Source: Alphaproteobacteria bacterium (GTDB taxonomy: Bacteria > Pseudomonadota > Alphaproteobacteria > UBA8366). Taken from it: 14,923 nucleotides of DNA. The notes under the pieces are model-generated. The model was given only the letters and a program-made list of their open reading frames with translations, made no database searches and had not been told where the DNA came from. This document shows, in pieces, positions 12,552-14,923 of this stretch. Numbering within the stretch: position 1 is the stretch's first letter; the number at the start of each line of letters is the position of its first letter. The translations under genes were made by a program, and so were the position numbers. The stretch spans positions 1 to 14,923 of the forward strand of contig JAOTYV010000092.1 of assembly GCA_029861675.1 (NCBI GenBank). Reading direction: 5' to 3'.

Positions 12552-14102
12552 TCACGCCTTCGGCCCGGCCCGGTGCTGCTCGGCCAGATAGTCATGATAG
12601 CGCGCGACTTCGGCGTCGATGCGGGTTGCGTCCCAGCCGAGCGCCGGCGCCACCGTCTCCGCCGCCTTGCGCGCGGCGTCCGCACCCATCGACGGGTTCC
12701 AGCCGGTGCCGGTGCGGCGGAACAGGATGTCGATCAGGTCGCCCGCCTGTTCGTGTTCGGCCGCGTGCACCAGATCGCTCAGCTTGACCGAAGGGTCATC
12801 ACTTTCCAGCGGCGGCATGTTGGTGTTCTCCGGGAAACGCCGGGCCGCATGGGAAAGATCCTGCGGCGCGCGCGACGGGGTGAGCCGGGCGGCGATCTCG
12901 CCCGCCAATACGGCACCTCCCGACCGATGCGTCATCACCGGCCCGGCGGTCATCACCAACACGCCCGGCATGCCGTCCTCCGTAAGATCATGCACCATGC
13001 GGGTGCGGTTGCCGCGGGGCTGCGCCGGATCATGGGTCAACGGCCGCACCCCGGCCCAGGCGTACGCCACGTCCTTGCGCTTGAGGCCGAGCGAGGGCAA
13101 CAGATGGTTCGCCTCGCCGAGGATCCACTCGATCTCCTCCTCCAGTGGCCGGATCGAATCTTCGTCGCCCTCATACACCGTCTCGGTCGGACCGAAATAA
13201 TGCATGCCGCGCCAGGGCACGCAGTAAAACGGCTCGCCCTCGCGGTGCAGCGTCGCAACGCCGAAGCGGCCGCATTCTGGCGGCAACTGCACAAGGATAT
13301 GCACCCCTTTTGTGCCGGTGATGTGCCGCCGCGCATCCGCATTCGCGGCACGGTTCACCCGATCGATCCAGATGCCCGCCGTGTTGAGGACAAGTTTCGC
13401 CGTAACCGTTGCGGTCACTCCCGCTTCCCGCGCATCCTGCAGATCGAGCGTCCAGCCGCCGTCCCCATTGCGGCGCTGGCCGGTCGCCGCGGTGTAGTTC
13501 CGGATCGTCCCGCCCAAGCGTTCGGCGTCGAGCGCCATGTCGACGCAGAGCCGCTCCGGCCAGTTAAACTGGTATTCGCGGAAGCTGGCGACGCCCTGCA
13601 ATTGGTCGAAGTCGCGCAGATCGCGCGCCAACGGCACCTCGCGCGCCTGCGCGGGTGTCATGCGCCGGTAGTCGAGCGGCAAGTCCTTCGGCCCGAGGCC
13701 CTGAAGCAGCCGGAACGCGAGATCGATCTGCCACGCGGCGTACGGGCCCTCTTTATAGAAGGGAAAGCAGAAGGTCATGGCATCGGCGCGTTCCGGTGTC
13801 GTTTCCACGAATTGCCGCCGGCATTCCATCGCCGTCCGCGCCATCCCAAGCGCCTGGCGCAACTGTGTCGGATGTAGCAGGAAATCCCACATCGACCGGC
13901 CGGGCGCGAGATAGCGCAACCCGCAATGCAGCAGCCGGCTCGACCGGCTGCTCGACCCAGAGCCGAAATCGCCCTTGTCGACCAACAGCACATCGAAGCC
14001 GGCCGCGCTAGAATGCTGCGCCGCCGACGCGCCGTTGACCCCGGCGCCGATAATCAGCACGTCGAAGCTTCGGCCGTCGAGTTCGCTTAAAGCAGGGCGC
14101 AT
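12552..14102 (-). CDS. GlpD-like FAD-dependent oxidoreductase (glycerol-3-phosphate dehydrogenase family)
   Basis: This flavoprotein of 516 residues matches aerobic glycerol-3-phosphate dehydrogenase, which feeds electrons to quinones at the inner membrane. The FAD-binding GAGVNG is at residues 19-24, the family motif SSRSSRLLHCGLRYL at 51-65, and AGVRPL at 350-355; a C-terminal helical domain (about 430-516) includes DILFRRTGTGW. Compared with E. coli GlpD, the substrate contacts Arg54, Tyr55, His233 and Arg317 are retained (R63, Y64, H268, R353). The Lys354 of GGKLTTYR is replaced: the segment reads AGPVMTHR, placing P388 there. One Gly of HGGLRYL is Cys (C60). Activity on glycerol 3-phosphate itself is therefore uncertain. 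The gene begins 18 bases after the membrane-protein gene, suggesting an operon. Confidence 0.88.
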   Translation of the reverse strand: MRPALSELDGRSFDVLIIGAGVNGASAAQHSSAAGFDVLLVDKGDFGSGSSSRSSRLLHCGLRYLAPGRSMWDFLLHPTQLRQALGMARTAMECRRQFVETTPERADAMTFCFPFYKEGPYAAWQIDLAFRLLQGLGPKDLPLDYRRMTPAQAREVPLARDLRDFDQLQGVASFREYQFNWPERLCVDMALDAERLGGTIRNYTAATGQRRNGDGGWTLDLQDAREAGVTATVTAKLVLNTAGIWIDRVNRAANADARRHITGTKGVHILVQLPPECGRFGVATLHREGEPFYCVPWRGMHYFGPTETVYEGDEDSIRPLEEEIEWILGEANHLLPSLGLKRKDVAYAWAGVRPLTHDPAQPRGNRTRMVHDLTEDGMPGVLVMTAGPVMTHRSGGAVLAGEIAARLTPSRAPQDLSHAARRFPENTNMPPLESDDPSVKLSDLVHAAEHEQAGDLIDILFRRTGTGWNPSMGADAARKAAETVAPALGWDATRIDAEVARYHDYLAEQHRAGPKA

Positions 14103-14120
14103 GGAAATCCGATCCGATAA

Positions 14121-14923
14121 TCAAGGATCAATCGAAGCGGATTTACGATCCTCGTACAAGCGCCAGAGTTTAAGGGCGGCAAACGCGGTTACTTCGCTGA
14201 ATAAAAAATACAGATGATTCGATATTTCGGGCAGCAGTCCGAAACGCTTGCCGGCGAGCGCGAGAAAAAAGACGCCCAGCGCGCCCACGATGAATTTCAT
14301 GAGATCGCGTTCGCCGCTCAATACGAGAAGAACGAAGAAGACCACCAGGGCGGCGATCAGCTTGGCGGTATCGTTGACCTCGATACCCTGCGTCAACGAC
14401 AGCAGCACGACGGCCAGCGCAAATGACAGCAATAGAATTACCGCGATCAATCCCGTCAGATAGAGCCCGCGGCGCGGCAGCGATCTGATCCAGCCCGCGC
14501 CCATGCCGATGACCGGCGCGAAATTGGCTTTCACTTCATGAATCGACAGCACGATCAAACAGCCGAGCAACCACGCCGTGCCCTGCATTGCCCGTATACC
14601 GACGGTGACCATGAGGCCGGCGATGATCGCCGCATAAAACATGTAGGAACTCAGCAGGAAATGCAGGAACCGGCGCAGGCGTCCGCGCGGCCGAAACACG
14701 AATTCACGCCACCAGTCGACCGTCCGCGTTTCCAAGGCGCGCTGCCACAGCATCGGATTGTAGTAGTTCAGCTCGAAAATCAGGTCGTACATGGCGTTGA
14801 AAATCTTCCAGTCCAGGGCGGCGAGACGAAACAGTTTCGGCCGGTAGGGCCCGAGCAGCAGCTTGGCCGCGACGCCGTACCGCGTGAACAAGACGTCGCT
14901 TTGCCAATGGGCCGCCTGATGCT
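14121..14923 (-). CDS. Membrane protein of unknown family (5' end outside the window)
   Basis: I do not recognise this protein. The frame stays open to the right-hand edge, giving 266 visible residues; the first start codon seen inside, a TTG at 14889-14891, is unlikely to be the real start. The visible N-terminal part (about residues 1-80) is soluble-looking and rich in aromatic residues (NYYNPMLWQ, VDWWREFVF) and ends in a basic stretch (RPRGRLRRF). Five or six hydrophobic segments follow (about 84-108, 114-127, 152-176, 186-201 and 208-222), the last before a charged C-terminus (LYEDRKSASIDP). This layout, a cytoplasmic domain followed by a membrane bundle, fits several membrane-enzyme families, but no catalytic motif is evident. 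It ends 18 bases before the GlpD-like gene and is probably cotranscribed with it. Confidence 0.75.
   Translation of the reverse strand, partial: HQAAHWQSDVLFTRYGVAAKLLLGPYRPKLFRLAALDWKIFNAMYDLIFELNYYNPMLWQRALETRTVDWWREFVFRPRGRLRRFLHFLLSSYMFYAAIIAGLMVTVGIRAMQGTAWLLGCLIVLSIHEVKANFAPVIGMGAGWIRSLPRRGLYLTGLIAVILLLSFALAVVLLSLTQGIEVNDTAKLIAALVVFFVLLVLSGERDLMKFIVGALGVFFLALAGKRFGLLPEISNHLYFLFSEVTAFAALKLWRLYEDRKSASIDP

Noticed and set aside
12335..12685. N-terminal extension of the long dioxygenase to 12685
   Set aside because: The extension runs through hairpin repeats and into the GlpD-like gene and is Arg-rich; the ATG at 12334 gives a product that fits the family.
12531..13877. A 448-codon + strand open frame
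   Set aside because: It is antisense to the GlpD-like gene, which has clear FAD and substrate motifs; the antisense product is Arg-rich and without domains.
1..14923. CRISPR array, tRNA, rRNA, integrase or transposase
   Set aside because: No regularly spaced repeats, RNA-gene signatures or recombinase motifs were seen; the only repeats are the short hairpin elements in gaps and the paralogous genes.

Overview
The window is GC-rich DNA with tightly packed genes, short gaps and strongly GC-biased third codon positions. The gene families (TauD/TfdA dioxygenases, family III CoA-transferases, a crotonase) and an intergenic repeat carrying GAGCCTGTCGAAG suggest an alphaproteobacterial chromosome, perhaps of a Rhodospirillales-like metabolic generalist. 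That placement is inference; there is no rRNA, tRNA or housekeeping marker here to confirm it.

Layout. Positions 1-3709 on the + strand hold four tandem paralogous TauD/TfdA-type Fe(II)/2-oxoglutarate dioxygenases, the first cut by the window edge. An AT-rich stretch without a firm gene follows (3710-4151). It contains a near-perfect operator-like palindrome and a doubtful minus-strand reading frame. A small acidic orphan protein of 71 residues comes next (4152-4367). From here to the end every gene is on the - strand, converging on the + block at about 4368-4428.

Read in transcription order, the - strand carries: a partial membrane protein and a GlpD-like FAD oxidoreductase (14923-12552); a repeat-rich gap; a longer TauD/TfdA-like dioxygenase overlapping a 2H phosphoesterase (12334-10698); a family III CoA-transferase (10548-9349); a second repeat-rich gap; and a compact cluster of crotonase, alpha/beta hydrolase, second family III CoA-transferase, TauD/TfdA dioxygenase and EamA transporter (9191-4429).

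How the genes may work together. The compact minus-strand cluster looks like a small catabolic unit. The transporter would move the compound across the membrane, the dioxygenase would hydroxylate it, the CoA-transferase would activate an acid, and the crotonase and hydrolase would work on the thioester or its products. The substrate cannot be read from the sequence.

The four-gene array looks like a substrate-diversified set. All copies keep the HxD...H iron triad. Positions matching the sulfonate-binding residues of E. coli TauD differ between copies, so taurine is an unlikely common substrate. In all, six TauD/TfdA-superfamily genes lie within about 12 kb, which is the most notable property of the window.
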